Below are positions 54,293-63,524 of a stretch of DNA of 64,000 bases, in pieces. Both the position numbers and the translations under genes were made by a program. The stretch's first letter is position 1. The number at the start of each line of letters is the position of its first letter. This stretch comes from Nitrosomonadales bacterium (GTDB taxonomy: Bacteria > Pseudomonadota > Gammaproteobacteria > Burkholderiales > Gallionellaceae). The notes under the pieces were generated by a model that had not been told where the DNA came from, ran no database searches, and saw only the letters and a program-made list of their open reading frames with translations. The stretch is from the NCBI GenBank assembly GCA_016208015.1, contig JACQYW010000013.1, positions 186,001 through 250,000 of the forward strand. Reading direction: 5' to 3'.

Positions 54293-55608
54293 GCAAAGCA
54301 TCCCCCAAAATCGGTTTCGTCTCGCTCGGCTGTCCCAAGGCCACCTCCGACTCTGAACTCATCCTCACGCGCATGCAGGCCGAAGGCTACGAGATCACAC
54401 CGAGCTATCAGGAGGCCGACCTCGTGGTGGTCAACACCTGCGGCTTCATCGACAGCGCTGTTGCCGAATCGCTGGAAGCCATCGGCGAAGCCCTGCAGGA
54501 GAACGGCAAGGTCATCGTCACCGGCTGCCTCGGCGCCAAGGGTGACATCGTGCAGAAAACCCACCCCAAGGTGCTTGCCGTCACCGGCCCGCACGAGACC
54601 GATGCGGTGATGAACGCGGTGCACCTGCACCTGCCCAGGCTGCACGATCCCTATACCGACCTGGTGCCGCCGCAGGGCGTGCGTCTCACGCCGCAGCACT
54701 TCGCCTACCTGAAGATCTCCGAAGGCTGCAACCATAGCTGCACCTTCTGCATCATCCCCGCACTGCGCGGCGGCCTGGTCAGCCGTCCAGTCCATGAAGT
54801 GATGCTGGAGGCGGAGAAGCTGGTCGAGTCCGGCGTGAAAGAGCTGCTGGTCATCTCGCAAGACACCTCGGCCTACGGCGTCGATGTGAAATATCGCACC
54901 GGCTTCTGGCAGGGCAAACCGCTGAAGACGCGCATGACCGAACTGGCCGGTGCACTGGGCGACCTCGGCGTGTGGACGCGCTTGCATTACGTCTACCCGT
55001 ACCCGAGCGTGGACGAAGTCATCCCGCTGATGGCGGAAGGCAAGATACTTCCCTATCTCGACATCCCGTTCCAGCACGCCAACGAGCGCATCCTCAAACT
55101 GATGAAGCGTCCGGCCAGCAGCGAGAACGTGCTCAAGCGCATCCAGCACTGGCGCAGCATCTGTCCGGACATCACTTTGCGCAGCACCTTCATCGTCGGT
55201 TTCCCCGGCGAGACGGAAGAAGAGTTCGAGGAGTTGCTCGACTTCATCGAAGCCGCGCAGCTCGACCGCGTCGGCGCGTTCAAGTATTCGCCGGTGGAAG
55301 GCGCTGCCGCGAACGCGTTGCCGGACCACGTCGATCCGCATGAGCAGGAAGACCGTCTCGCGCGCCTGATGTACCTGCAGGAAGAGATCAGCGCAGAAAA
55401 ACTGGCGCGCAAAGTCGGCCAGACCATGACCGTGCTGGTGGACGATGTGGACGAGGAGGGCTCGGTCGCGCGCAGTGCCGCCGATGCACCGGAGATCGAC
55501 GGACTGGTCTATATCAACGATGCAGACTTGGAAGTGGGCGAGTTCGTCACGGTGAAGATAACCGATTCGGACGAGCATGATCTGTGGGGAGAAGTTGTCA
55601 GTAAATGA
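54289..55608 (+). CDS. rimO: RimO, ribosomal protein S12 methylthiotransferase
   Basis: 439-residue radical SAM methylthiotransferase acting on aspartate of ribosomal protein S12. Its UPF0004 domain has cysteines in SLGCPK, NTCGF and TGCLG. The radical SAM motif CNHSCTFC lies near residue 148, and a C-terminal TRAM domain is present. The IIPALRGG signature fits RimO rather than MiaB. The ATG overlaps the fieF stop (ATGA) and the stop overlaps the ykgJ start, so the three are translationally coupled. Confidence 0.94.
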   Translation: MSKASPKIGFVSLGCPKATSDSELILTRMQAEGYEITPSYQEADLVVVNTCGFIDSAVAESLEAIGEALQENGKVIVTGCLGAKGDIVQKTHPKVLAVTGPHETDAVMNAVHLHLPRLHDPYTDLVPPQGVRLTPQHFAYLKISEGCNHSCTFCIIPALRGGLVSRPVHEVMLEAEKLVESGVKELLVISQDTSAYGVDVKYRTGFWQGKPLKTRMTELAGALGDLGVWTRLHYVYPYPSVDEVIPLMAEGKILPYLDIPFQHANERILKLMKRPASSENVLKRIQHWRSICPDITLRSTFIVGFPGETEEEFEELLDFIEAAQLDRVGAFKYSPVEGAAANALPDHVDPHEQEDRLARLMYLQEEISAEKLARKVGQTMTVLVDDVDEEGSVARSAADAPEIDGLVYINDADLEVGEFVTVKITDSDEHDLWGEVVSK

Positions 55609-55934
55609 GCGAAGCGAATCCCTGCATGACCTGCGGTGCCTGCTGCGCCTACTACCGCATCTCCTTCTATTGGGGCGAATCCAGCGAGGCACCGGGCGGC
55701 TTTGTTCCGATCGAGTTCACCGAAAAAGTGCACGAACACATGGTGTGCATGAAAGGCACCAACAGTTACCCGCCGCGCTGTGCCGCGCTGCGCGGCGAGG
55801 TCGGCAAGCAGGTCTCCTGTGCCATCTATGAGAACCGTCCCTCTCCGTGCCGCGAGTTCAGCGAATATGAGCTGGACGGCTCACCCAACATGCGTTGTTT
55901 CAAACTGCGCGGCGTCGTTCCGCCAAGTTGTTGA
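55605..55934 (+). CDS. YkgJ family zinc/iron-binding cluster protein
   Basis: 109 residues with the cysteine-rich UPF0153 pattern: CMTCGACC at the N-terminus, a cysteine in [13 protein letters not shown], and MRC near the end. The C-terminus (RGVVPPSC) differs from the common ending of the family and may have been altered by the sequence downstream, which contains a degenerate half of the dispersed repeat. The function is unknown. The start overlaps the rimO stop. Confidence 0.8.
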   Translation: MSEANPCMTCGACCAYYRISFYWGESSEAPGGFVPIEFTEKVHEHMVCMKGTNSYPPRCAALRGEVGKQVSCAIYENRPSPCREFSEYELDGSPNMRCFKLRGVVPPSC

Positions 55935-56021
55935 ATTAGGGAAGCGCTGATTCAGTTTCGCCGGTATGACGAATAATTCAGCGCACCCTACAAAACTCGT
56001 ACTGCCTGCTACAATCCAATC

Positions 56022-56405
56022 ATGACTTTTTACGCTTTCCTCGCAGTCGGATTCGGTGCCGCCATCGGCGCATGGCTGCGCTGGGGCCTCGGGCTGTGGC
56101 TCAACCCGGTGACGCCCGAGTTGCCGCTGGGTACGCTTTCCGCCAATCTCGTCGGCGGTTACCTGATCGGTCTCGCCATCGCCTTCTTCATGCAGCACCC
56201 GGGCGTGTCGCCGGAATGGCGTCTGCTCATCATCACCGGCTTCCTCGGCGGACTCACCACCTTTTCCACCTTCTCGGCCGAGACCGTCACGCTGCTGCTG
56301 CGCGGGCAATATGCCTGGGGCACGGCCATCATCGCCGCACACCTCGGCGGTTCGCTGCTGATGACGGTACTGGGGATGCAGACGTTCAAATGGATGCAAC
56401 AATAA
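56022..56405 (+). CDS. crcB: CrcB/FluC fluoride channel
   Basis: 127-residue dual-topology membrane protein with four helices. The fluoride-channel signature is present as [15 protein letters not shown] near residue 75, after [15 protein letters not shown]. It exports fluoride passively. No fluoride riboswitch could be recognised in the 87 bp upstream. It precedes a DUF190 gene by 10 nt, a common pairing. Confidence 0.92.
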   Translation: MTFYAFLAVGFGAAIGAWLRWGLGLWLNPVTPELPLGTLSANLVGGYLIGLAIAFFMQHPGVSPEWRLLIITGFLGGLTTFSTFSAETVTLLLRGQYAWGTAIIAAHLGGSLLMTVLGMQTFKWMQQ

Positions 56406-56415
56406 GGAGAGCAAG

Positions 56416-56739
56416 ATGAACAGCGTCTATCTCAAGTTCTACCTGACCGAAAAACAGCACCATCACGGCAAGCTGTTGCAGGAATGGCTGCTGGAGAAAG
56501 CCAAGTCGCTGGGTGTGCCGGGTGGCTCGGTGTTCCGCGCCGTCGCCGGCTACGGGCGGCATGGTCATATCCACGAGGAAAGTTTTTTTGAACTGGCGGG
56601 AGAGCTGCCGGTGCAGGTCGAGTTCGTACTCGACGACAAACACGCCAACCAGTTGCTTGGCGTGATCACCGCGGAAGGTCTGAATCTGCCCTATGTGCGC
56701 TACGCCGTCGAGACAGGCACGACGGGCGCGCAACAATAG
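56416..56739 (+). CDS. DUF190 (PII-like) family protein
   Basis: 107 residues with an N-terminal KFYLTEKQHHHGKLLQEWLLEKAKSLG and the strand pattern of a PII-like ferredoxin fold. A GYGRHGHIHEES loop is the expected site for ligand binding. These proteins often accompany CrcB and may regulate it. Its stop is flush with the minus-strand stop of the next gene. Confidence 0.85.
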   Translation: MNSVYLKFYLTEKQHHHGKLLQEWLLEKAKSLGVPGGSVFRAVAGYGRHGHIHEESFFELAGELPVQVEFVLDDKHANQLLGVITAEGLNLPYVRYAVETGTTGAQQ

Positions 56740-57117
56740 TTATTTCTTTTTTCCGGAAAGCAGAGTCGCGATCTCTGCTTCAGCCGCGATCCAGTAATCC
56801 ATCGAACCGCTGGCAAAGCCGTTCTTCTCGGCGATGAAGTAAGCGGCGTCCTGAACCATCTTGTAGCGTTGTTCCGGAGTCGGGGCGGCTGCCTTGCGCG
56901 GTGCGGCTTTGGCGGCTGCGGGTTTTTTCGCGGCTACAGCCTTGCTGGCGGCGGGTTTCTTCGCCGCCGGAGTTTTTGCGGTCGCAGTCTTCGCAGTTGC
57001 CGTCTTGGTGGTCACCTTTTTGGGGGTCGTCTTGCTCGTGACGGTGGTCGCCTTTTTGGCTGCGGGTTTCGTTGCGGTGGGGGTCTTTTTCGCCGTGGCG
57101 GATTTGGATGTGGCCAT
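56740..57117 (-). CDS. Histone H1-like lysine/alanine-rich protein with DUF2934
   Basis: 125 residues. The N-terminal 80 residues are a low-complexity lysine-, alanine- and threonine-rich tail of PAAKK/TAKTA repeats, like AlgP or eukaryotic histone H1. The C-terminal 40 residues (RYKMVQDAAYFIAEKNGF and the following AEAEIATLL) form a DUF2934 domain. It probably binds DNA as a nucleoid protein. Three lysines end it. Confidence 0.8.
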   Translation of the reverse strand: MATSKSATAKKTPTATKPAAKKATTVTSKTTPKKVTTKTATAKTATAKTPAAKKPAASKAVAAKKPAAAKAAPRKAAAPTPEQRYKMVQDAAYFIAEKNGFASGSMDYWIAAEAEIATLLSGKKK

Positions 57118-57217
57118 GATTGCTACCTTTCAAGAATGAAGTTCATCGAGTGTCGGAATGGTGCTGTTCCTTGATGCATCCCCATTTTCTTAAATGCTAC
57201 TCCTCAGTTGCGATTGT

Positions 57218-57245
57218 AATCACAAACGATTTTTCGTTTGTGATT
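57218..57245. terminator. Perfect 12-bp hairpin downstream of the SpeE-like gene
   Basis: AATCACAAACGA (57218-57229) pairs perfectly with TCGTTTGTGATT (57234-57245) over TTTT. It lies 8 nt after the SpeE-like stop on the minus strand. The tract after the stem is not purely T, so it may be a terminator or a stabilising hairpin. Confidence 0.55.
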
Positions 57246-57253
57246 TATTTGTG

Positions 57254-58009
57254 TCAGAGGGAGAGCACGCCGCCCGGACAGGACTTCGACTGCTCCAGAC
57301 GCGTCAGTGTCGGCAGCAGATTCAACCCTGTCTCTGCCTTCAGGGAATCCGCCTGATCCTTGAGATCGTCCAGCGGGATGTGGACGGGTTCGCCTGCTGC
57401 GGCCAGTGCGATGACATTGCCACTGTCGCAGGAAGGGAATGTCAGTGCGCGGCCCTCGAACGCTTCGCGGATGCGATCCAGACTGGCCTCGAAGCCGCGG
57501 CTGCGTCCCAGCAGATTCACCGCCATGATGCCGTTGCCGCTCAGGCGCGAGCGGCACATCTGGTAGAACGGCAGCGTATCCAGCTCGCCGGGGCGGGCGT
57601 CCTCGTCGAAGCCGTCCACCAGGATCAGGTCCCAGCTCTTGTCGTTCTCGGCCACGTATTGCGCGCCGTTGGCGATCACGATGTTGATGCGCTTGGGGTC
57701 GTCCGGCAGCTTGAAGAACTGCCTGGCCGCCGCCACCACGCGCGGCTCGATCTCAACCACGGTCAGCTTCGACAGCGGGTAGTTGCGATAGAGGAACTTG
57801 GTGAGCGAAGCCGCGCCGAGCCCGATCAGCAACACCTTGCGCGGGAAGTGCGTCTCGTCGCGCAGCAACAGACTGGACATCATCTCCTTGGTGTATTCCA
57901 GTTCCAGATGCCAGGGCCGTGCGATGCGCATCGCGCCCTGGATCCAAAGGGAGCCGAAGTGCAGAAAGCGGACACCGCCTTCTTCGCTGATATCGATGGG
58001 ATAGGTCAT
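57254..58009 (-). CDS. Spermidine synthase-like methyltransferase-fold protein
   Basis: 251 residues with a Rossmann methyltransferase fold of the SpeE family. Landmarks are KVLLIGLGAASLTKFLY, LTVVEIEPRVV and DLILVDGFDED. The N-terminal tetramerisation strand is short, and substrate residues of true spermidine synthases are only partly visible, so it may have another substrate. Its ATG overlaps the stop of the DUF2937 gene by 4 nt. Confidence 0.8.
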   Translation of the reverse strand: MTYPIDISEEGGVRFLHFGSLWIQGAMRIARPWHLELEYTKEMMSSLLLRDETHFPRKVLLIGLGAASLTKFLYRNYPLSKLTVVEIEPRVVAAARQFFKLPDDPKRINIVIANGAQYVAENDKSWDLILVDGFDEDARPGELDTLPFYQMCRSRLSGNGIMAVNLLGRSRGFEASLDRIREAFEGRALTFPSCDSGNVIALAAAGEPVHIPLDDLKDQADSLKAETGLNLLPTLTRLEQSKSCPGGVLSL

Positions 58010-58545
58010 TGTGCTTGCGGGGGAGAGGAGCGGCGCAGTTTGCCTGTCAGTGCATTGCCGGCGAAGCGCGCCAGCGCGAGCAGCAGTTCAACTGCCAGCA
58101 GGATGATGATGGCCACCCCCGCCCCGAAGAGGAGGGCATCCTGGTTCAGTGGCACGGCGTAGCTGTATTGCCCCAGCGCCTCGTCGAGCAACTCCTGGTC
58201 GCCGTGCAACAGAACATGCAGCGCCTTCTGCGGCAGACCGGTCTGCAATGCGGCCATGTCTGTCTCGAAGCGCAACTTGCGCTGTACCATCTTCTCGATG
58301 GCGGCGCCTTCTTCCTGGAAGGGCTTCTCGATGCTGTTGCGGTGCAGCTCGATGAGCTTGCTCATGTCGCCGGCGAAATACTTGTTGGCGATGTCCTGGA
58401 ACGGCTGCAGGTTGACGCTCACCTCGCGCAGATGAGCATCCACACGCTTCTGGTACTGGTCGACGAAATTGGGCACCTGCAGCCCGATCAGCAGCGCAAT
58501 ACACGCGACGACGATCATCAAGTAGCGATAGAGGATGTCGGTCAT
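58006..58545 (-). CDS. DUF2937 family membrane protein
   Basis: 179 residues. One N-terminal helix (ACIALLIGLQVPNFVDQY) and one C-terminal helix (residues about 138-165) flank a helical segment. The N-terminal GLQVPNFVDQYQKRVDAHLRE is characteristic of DUF2937. The function is unknown. It lies 4 nt downstream of nnrD and is probably transcribed with nnrD and the SpeE-like gene. Confidence 0.78.
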   Translation of the reverse strand: MTDILYRYLMIVVACIALLIGLQVPNFVDQYQKRVDAHLREVSVNLQPFQDIANKYFAGDMSKLIELHRNSIEKPFQEEGAAIEKMVQRKLRFETDMAALQTGLPQKALHVLLHGDQELLDEALGQYSYAVPLNQDALLFGAGVAIIILLAVELLLALARFAGNALTGKLRRSSPPQAQ

Positions 58546-58549
58546 ATTC

Positions 58550-59473
58550 TCAGTTCGGAGCGATGCGGTTCAGCAACCAGCGCGCCCATTCGGTCACCTC
58601 GGTCGCGCTCATGCCGATGGCGGCCTGCTGCTTGGCCAGTTCGTCGCCCGCCGCACCGTGCAGGTGCACCGCCAGCAGCAGCGCCTCGTCCGCGCCCAAT
58701 CCCTGCGCGATGAAAGCGGCGATCATGCCGGCCAGCACATCGCCCATGCCGGCAGCGCTCATGCCGGGGTTGCCGGTCTGGTTGATATACAGCCTGGCGT
58801 CGCGCGTGGCGCAGAGGCTGCCCGCGCCTTTCAGCACCACGCTGCCGTTCAGTTTCTTGACCAGGCTCAGCGCCGAGCGCGGCCGGTCGTGCTGGATGTC
58901 CTTGGTCGTGCAGCCCAGCAGCTGCGCCGCCTCGCCGGGATGGGGCGTGAACACGGCAGGGGCCTTGCGGCCGAACAGCATGCCGCGCAGGTCGGGGCGC
59001 TGGGCGATCAGGTTGAGCGCATCGGCGTCCAGCACCAGTGTCACGTCCAGCAGCAGCGCGTCATACAGCAGCTTTTGTGCAGCGGGGCTTTGCCCGAGGC
59101 CGCAGCCGATCACCAGCACCTCCGATGAACTATCAGCCAAGCCCGCGTCATTCCGGCGCAGGCCGGAATGACGGGCCAAGTTCAACGCATCACCGGCCGT
59201 ATGCAGCATCAGCTCGGGGCAGTTGATATCCGCCACCGGGGCGTTGTCCGCCAGCAGTCCGACATGCACGCAACCCGCGCCCATCTTGAGCGCCGCGCGT
59301 CCGGCCAGCAGCGCCGCGCCGACCATGCCGTTGGCTCCGCCGATGACGGTGACCGTGCCGAACAGGCCCTTATGGCTGTCTTTGGGGCGCGGTTTTAAGT
59401 AGGCGGCGACTTGTTTGCGGGTGATGGGGGCAGGACGGGCAGTGGGCATAAGCTGACTCTCAGGTTTGGTCAT
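58550..59473 (-). CDS. nnrD: NnrD, ADP/ATP-dependent NAD(P)HX dehydratase
   Basis: 307-residue ribokinase-fold enzyme repairing hydrated NADH. Landmarks are HKGLFGTVTVIGGANG, LKMGAGCVHVGL, LDADALN, FTPHPGEAAQLLG and NPGMSAAGMGDVLAG near the C-terminus. The N-terminal epimerase domain (NnrE) of bifunctional versions is missing. A palindromic repeat is translated within it (LARHSGLRRND at about residues 99-109). The start at 59473 has no clear ribosome binding site, and an ATG at 59449 with GAGAG upstream is an alternative. Confidence 0.88.
   Translation of the reverse strand: MTKPESQLMPTARPAPITRKQVAAYLKPRPKDSHKGLFGTVTVIGGANGMVGAALLAGRAALKMGAGCVHVGLLADNAPVADINCPELMLHTAGDALNLARHSGLRRNDAGLADSSSEVLVIGCGLGQSPAAQKLLYDALLLDVTLVLDADALNLIAQRPDLRGMLFGRKAPAVFTPHPGEAAQLLGCTTKDIQHDRPRSALSLVKKLNGSVVLKGAGSLCATRDARLYINQTGNPGMSAAGMGDVLAGMIAAFIAQGLGADEALLLAVHLHGAAGDELAKQQAAIGMSATEVTEWARWLLNRIAPN
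59143..59175. repeat. Dispersed palindromic repeat, copy 2, inside nnrD
   Basis: CGTCATTCCGGC (59146-59157) pairs perfectly with GCCGGAATGACG (59162-59173) over GCAG. It is the same core as copy 1 at 50007-50038. It stays in frame and encodes the RHSGLRRND segment of nnrD. Confidence 0.8.
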
Positions 59474-59477
59474 TTCT

Positions 59478-59535
59478 GCGAAAGCGGGAATCCGGTTTTT
59501 TTGGCTAGATTCCCGCTTTCGCGGGAATGACGGGG
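59478..59535. repeat. dRS3-like palindromic repeat pair before nnrD/purL
   Basis: GCGAAAGCGGGAATC (59478-59492) is a perfect inverted copy of 59508-59522. The right part contains ATTCCC-N8-GGGAAT (59509-59528), the pattern of the Neisseria dRS3 repeat, followed by GACGGGG. It lies between the divergent nnrD and purL genes. Confidence 0.75.
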
Positions 59536-59596
59536 TTAGGTTAAACGGGTGCGCATAGTATAATCCGGCCTCGTTATTTCATCGCGCCATCTCGCC

Positions 59597-62500
59597 ATGT
59601 TCCGCACTTCGATAGGTAAAGCCGCTCTTTCCTCCTTCCGTCTCGACAAACTGCGCGCAGCACTCGCCGCCACCAAATCCGGCGTCACTCTCGAAGACAC
59701 CCGCCACTGCTATTTCACCGAACTTGCCGCCGAGCTGTCACCGGCCGCTGTGGCCTTGCTCGACCGTCTGCTCGGTATCGACAAGCACGCCGGGGAGCCG
59801 GAATGCGCCTGCTTGACGCAGACCCTGCTGGTGGTGCCGCGCCTCGGCACCATCTCGCCGTGGTCGTCCAAAGCCACCGACATCGCCCGCCATTGCGCAT
59901 TGCCGCAAGTCAGCCGCATCGAGCGCGGCGTGATCTACTACCTGAAGAGCAAGAACGGCAAGCACCTCACCGAGGCCGAGAAGAAGGCCGTGCTGCCGCT
60001 GCTGCACGACCGCATGACCGAATCGGTCATCGCCGAAGTGACCGGACTTGAAGCGCGGATATTCAAGCACGGCACGCCGCAGCCGCTTTCCAGCGTGGAC
60101 ATCCTCAAGGGCGGCAACGCCGCACTGGAAGCCGCCAACCGCGAACTGGGTCTGGCGCTCTCCGCCGACGAGATCGATTACCTGGTGGAGAACTTCACCA
60201 AGCTGGGCCGCAATCCCACCGACGTCGAACTGATGATGTTCGCGCAAGCCAACTCCGAGCACTGCCGCCACAAGATATTCAACGCCGACTGGATCATCGA
60301 CGACGAACAGCAGGCCATCTCCCTGTTCGGCATGATCCGTAACACCCACAAGCTGCATCCCGAGGGTACCGTGGTGGCGTACTCCGACAACTCTTCCGTC
60401 ATCGAGGGCGCCGAGATCGAGCGCTTCTACCCGCGCGAAGGCGGTGCCTATACCTTCAGCAAGGAACTGACCCACACTCTGATGAAGGTGGAGACGCACA
60501 ACCACCCGACCGCGATCGCCCCGTTCGCCGGTGCGGCCACCGGCAGCGGCGGCGAGATCCGCGACGAGGGCGCCACCGGCTCCGGCTCCAAGCCCAAGGC
60601 CGGTCTGGTCGGTTTCTCCGTCTCCAATCTCAACATCCCCGGTTTCGAACAACCGTGGGAAGCCGACCCCATCGGCAAGCCGGGACGCATCGCCGCTCCC
60701 TTGCAGATCATGATCGACGGCCCGCTCGGCGGTGCCGCGTTCAACAACGAATTCGGCCGTCCCAACCTGACGGGCTACTTCCGCACCTTTGAAGAGAGTG
60801 TCAACGGCGAAGTGCGCGGCTACCACAAGCCCATCATGCTGGCGGGCGGGGTCGGCAGCATCCGTGCGGACCACACGCACAAACACGACCTGCCCGAAGG
60901 CGCGGTGCTGATCCAGCTCGGCGGTCCCGGCATGTTGATCGGCCTGGGCGGCGGCGCGGCATCCAGCATGGATACCGGCGCCAACGCAGAAAATCTGGAC
61001 TTCGATTCCGTGCAACGCGGCAACCCCGAGATGCAACGCCGCGCGCAGGAAGTCATCGACCGCTGCTGGCAGCTCGGTGACAAGAACCCCATCCTCTCCA
61101 TCCACGACGTGGGCGCGGGCGGTATCTCCAATGCGCTGCCGGAACTGGTGCATGGAGGCGGCAAGGGCGCGCGTTTCGAACTGCGTTCGGTGCCGAACGA
61201 AGAACGCGGCATGTCGCCGATGCAGATATGGAGCAACGAAGCGCAGGAGCGCTATGTGCTGGCCATTCCTGCGGAGCGCCTGGATGAGTTCGCCGCCATG
61301 TGCGAACGCGAGCGTTGCCCTTTCGCCGTGCTCGGCAAGGCCATCAACGAAGACCAGCTCATCGTGCATGACGAACAGTTCAGCAACAACGCGGTGGACA
61401 TGCCGCTGTCCGTGCTGCTCGGCAAGCCGCCCAAGATGACGCGCAAGGTGCAGCGCGAGAAAGTTTCGCTGCCCAAGTTCGATACCGCCAACGTCGTATT
61501 GCAGGATGCGGTCGAGCGTGTGCTGCGCCTGCCGTCCGTGGCCGACAAGACCTTCCTCATTTCCATCGGCGACCGCACCGTGGGCGGCTTCACCGCACGC
61601 GACCAGATGGTCGGCCCGTGGCAAGTGCCGGTGGCCGACGTGGCCGTCACGCTGATGGGCTACAACACCGACCTGGGCGAAGCCTTCGCCCTCGGCGAAC
61701 GCACGCCCATCGCCGTGCTCAACGCGCCCGCATCCGGCCGCATGGCCATCGGCGAGGCGATCACCAACATCGCCGCCGCGCAGATCGAAAAGATCGGCGA
61801 CATCAAACTCTCTGCCAACTGGATGGCCGCTGCCGGGCATCACGGCGAGGACGCCGCGCTGTACGACACCGTGAAAGCGGTGGGCATGGAGCTGTGCCCG
61901 CAGCTGGGCATCAGCATCCCGGTGGGCAAGGATTCGATGAGCATGAAGACGACATGGAAAGAGGGCGAGCAGAACAAGGCCGTCACCGCGCCGCTGTCGC
62001 TCATCGTCACCGCCTTTGCCCCGTGCAGCGACGCGCGCAAGACACTCACCCCGCAACTCGCGGCCGATACCGACACCGTCGTGCTGCTGTTCGATCTTGG
62101 TGCGGGCAAGAACCGCATGGGCGGCTCGGCGCTGGCGCAGGTGTACAAGCAGATCGGCGATGTGGCCCCGGACGTGGATAGCGCGAAGAAGCTCAAAGCC
62201 TTCTTCAACCTGATCCAGCGCCTCAACCGCGACGGCAAGCTGCTGGCCTATCACGACCGCTCCGACGGCGGCATGCTGGCCGCGTTGTGCGAGATGAGCT
62301 TCGCCTCGCACATCGGCCTCGATATCCGCCTCGACGAACTCAAGGGCGACGACCTCGCCGTACTGTTCAACGAGGAACTCGGCGCGCTGGTGCAAGTGCG
62401 CCGCGACGATCTGGCCGATCTCTTCGTGCTGTGCGAAGAGGCGGGCTGCTCCAACGTGCACGAAGTGGCGCGCCTCAACACCAGCGGCACCGTCAGCATC

Positions 62501-63478
62501 TCGCGCGGCAAGACGACCTTGTTCAGCGATAACGCCATCGCACTGCGCCGCATCTGGTCCGAGACGACCTATCAATTGCAAAAGCTGCGCGATAACCCGG
62601 CCTGCGCGCAACAGGAATTCGACCGCACGCTGGATGCGAAAGACCCCGGCCTGCATGTGCAGCTCAGCTACGACCTCAACGAAGGCATCGCCCCCGCACT
62701 GCTGAAGTCGCGTCCCAAAATGGCCATCCTGCGCGAACAGGGCGTGAATGGCCAGGTCGAGATGGCCGCCGCGTTCGACCGCGCCGGCTTCACCGCCGTG
62801 GACGTGCACATGAGCGACATCATCAGCGGCCGCGTCAAGCTGGCCGATTTCAAGGGCGTGGTCGCCTGCGGCGGTTTCTCCTACGGCGACGTGCTGGGTG
62901 CGGGCGAGGGCTGGGCCAAGTCCATCCTGTTCAACCCCAGGGCGCGCGACGAGTTCGAGGCTTTCTTCAATCGCGACGACACCTTCGCCTTGGGCGTGTG
63001 CAACGGTTGCCAGATGATGAGCAACCTGCACGAGATCATCCCCGGTGCCGAAAACTGGGCGCACTTCGGGCGCAACCTGTCGGAACAGTTCGAGGCGCGC
63101 TTCGTCATGGTGGAAGTGCAGCAATCGTCTTCCATCCTGTTCGACGGCATGGCCGGCAGCCGCATGCCCATCGTCGTGTCGCACGGCGAAGGGTATGCCG
63201 ATTTCGGCAACACCAAGCGCCTGCATGCCGCCCAACCGCTGGTCACACTGCGCTATGTCGATCACTACGGCAAGGCGACCACCACCTATCCGCTCAACCC
63301 CAACGGTTCGCCGCAAGGCATCACCGGACTCACCACCCCGAACGGCCGCTTCAGTATCATGATGCCGCACCCCGAGCGCGTGTTCCGCGCCGTGCAGAAC
63401 TCCTGGTATCCGAAGGAGTGGAAAGAGAACAGCGCTTGGCTGCGCATGTTCCAGAATGCGCGCAAGTGGGTGGACTAA
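59597..63478 (+). CDS. purL: PurL, phosphoribosylformylglycinamidine synthase (large type)
   Basis: 1293-residue single-chain FGAM synthase, converting FGAR plus glutamine to FGAM in purine synthesis. Order: N-terminal PurS-like domain, two AIRS-like halves ([13 protein letters not shown] near 295; GGRT-like motifs later) and a C-terminal class I glutamine amidotransferase with catalytic C in GVCNGCQMM, then HGEGYADF and PHPERVFRA. Length is typical of the proteobacterial large type. It is preceded by a dRS3-like repeat and no other pur gene is near. Confidence 0.96.
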   Translation: MFRTSIGKAALSSFRLDKLRAALAATKSGVTLEDTRHCYFTELAAELSPAAVALLDRLLGIDKHAGEPECACLTQTLLVVPRLGTISPWSSKATDIARHCALPQVSRIERGVIYYLKSKNGKHLTEAEKKAVLPLLHDRMTESVIAEVTGLEARIFKHGTPQPLSSVDILKGGNAALEAANRELGLALSADEIDYLVENFTKLGRNPTDVELMMFAQANSEHCRHKIFNADWIIDDEQQAISLFGMIRNTHKLHPEGTVVAYSDNSSVIEGAEIERFYPREGGAYTFSKELTHTLMKVETHNHPTAIAPFAGAATGSGGEIRDEGATGSGSKPKAGLVGFSVSNLNIPGFEQPWEADPIGKPGRIAAPLQIMIDGPLGGAAFNNEFGRPNLTGYFRTFEESVNGEVRGYHKPIMLAGGVGSIRADHTHKHDLPEGAVLIQLGGPGMLIGLGGGAASSMDTGANAENLDFDSVQRGNPEMQRRAQEVIDRCWQLGDKNPILSIHDVGAGGISNALPELVHGGGKGARFELRSVPNEERGMSPMQIWSNEAQERYVLAIPAERLDEFAAMCERERCPFAVLGKAINEDQLIVHDEQFSNNAVDMPLSVLLGKPPKMTRKVQREKVSLPKFDTANVVLQDAVERVLRLPSVADKTFLISIGDRTVGGFTARDQMVGPWQVPVADVAVTLMGYNTDLGEAFALGERTPIAVLNAPASGRMAIGEAITNIAAAQIEKIGDIKLSANWMAAAGHHGEDAALYDTVKAVGMELCPQLGISIPVGKDSMSMKTTWKEGEQNKAVTAPLSLIVTAFAPCSDARKTLTPQLAADTDTVVLLFDLGAGKNRMGGSALAQVYKQIGDVAPDVDSAKKLKAFFNLIQRLNRDGKLLAYHDRSDGGMLAALCEMSFASHIGLDIRLDELKGDDLAVLFNEELGALVQVRRDDLADLFVLCEEAGCSNVHEVARLNTSGTVSISRGKTTLFSDNAIALRRIWSETTYQLQKLRDNPACAQQEFDRTLDAKDPGLHVQLSYDLNEGIAPALLKSRPKMAILREQGVNGQVEMAAAFDRAGFTAVDVHMSDIISGRVKLADFKGVVACGGFSYGDVLGAGEGWAKSILFNPRARDEFEAFFNRDDTFALGVCNGCQMMSNLHEIIPGAENWAHFGRNLSEQFEARFVMVEVQQSSSILFDGMAGSRMPIVVSHGEGYADFGNTKRLHAAQPLVTLRYVDHYGKATTTYPLNPNGSPQGITGLTTPNGRFSIMMPHPERVFRAVQNSWYPKEWKENSAWLRMFQNARKWVD

Positions 63479-63524
63479 GGCACTGTTTGCCGTAACCACT
63501 GATCACTCGAAGGAGTTCCATGAG

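Noticed and set aside
55944..55984. GCGCTGA...TCAGCGC inverted repeat before crcB as a fluoride riboswitch
   Set aside because: The conserved core of the crcB riboswitch is not visible; the stem is only 7 bp with a 27-nt loop.
59738..63499. Very long open frame antisense to purL (about 1250 codons)
   Set aside because: It mirrors the codon pattern of a GC-rich gene, contains no recognisable domain, and purL on the other strand is unmistakable.
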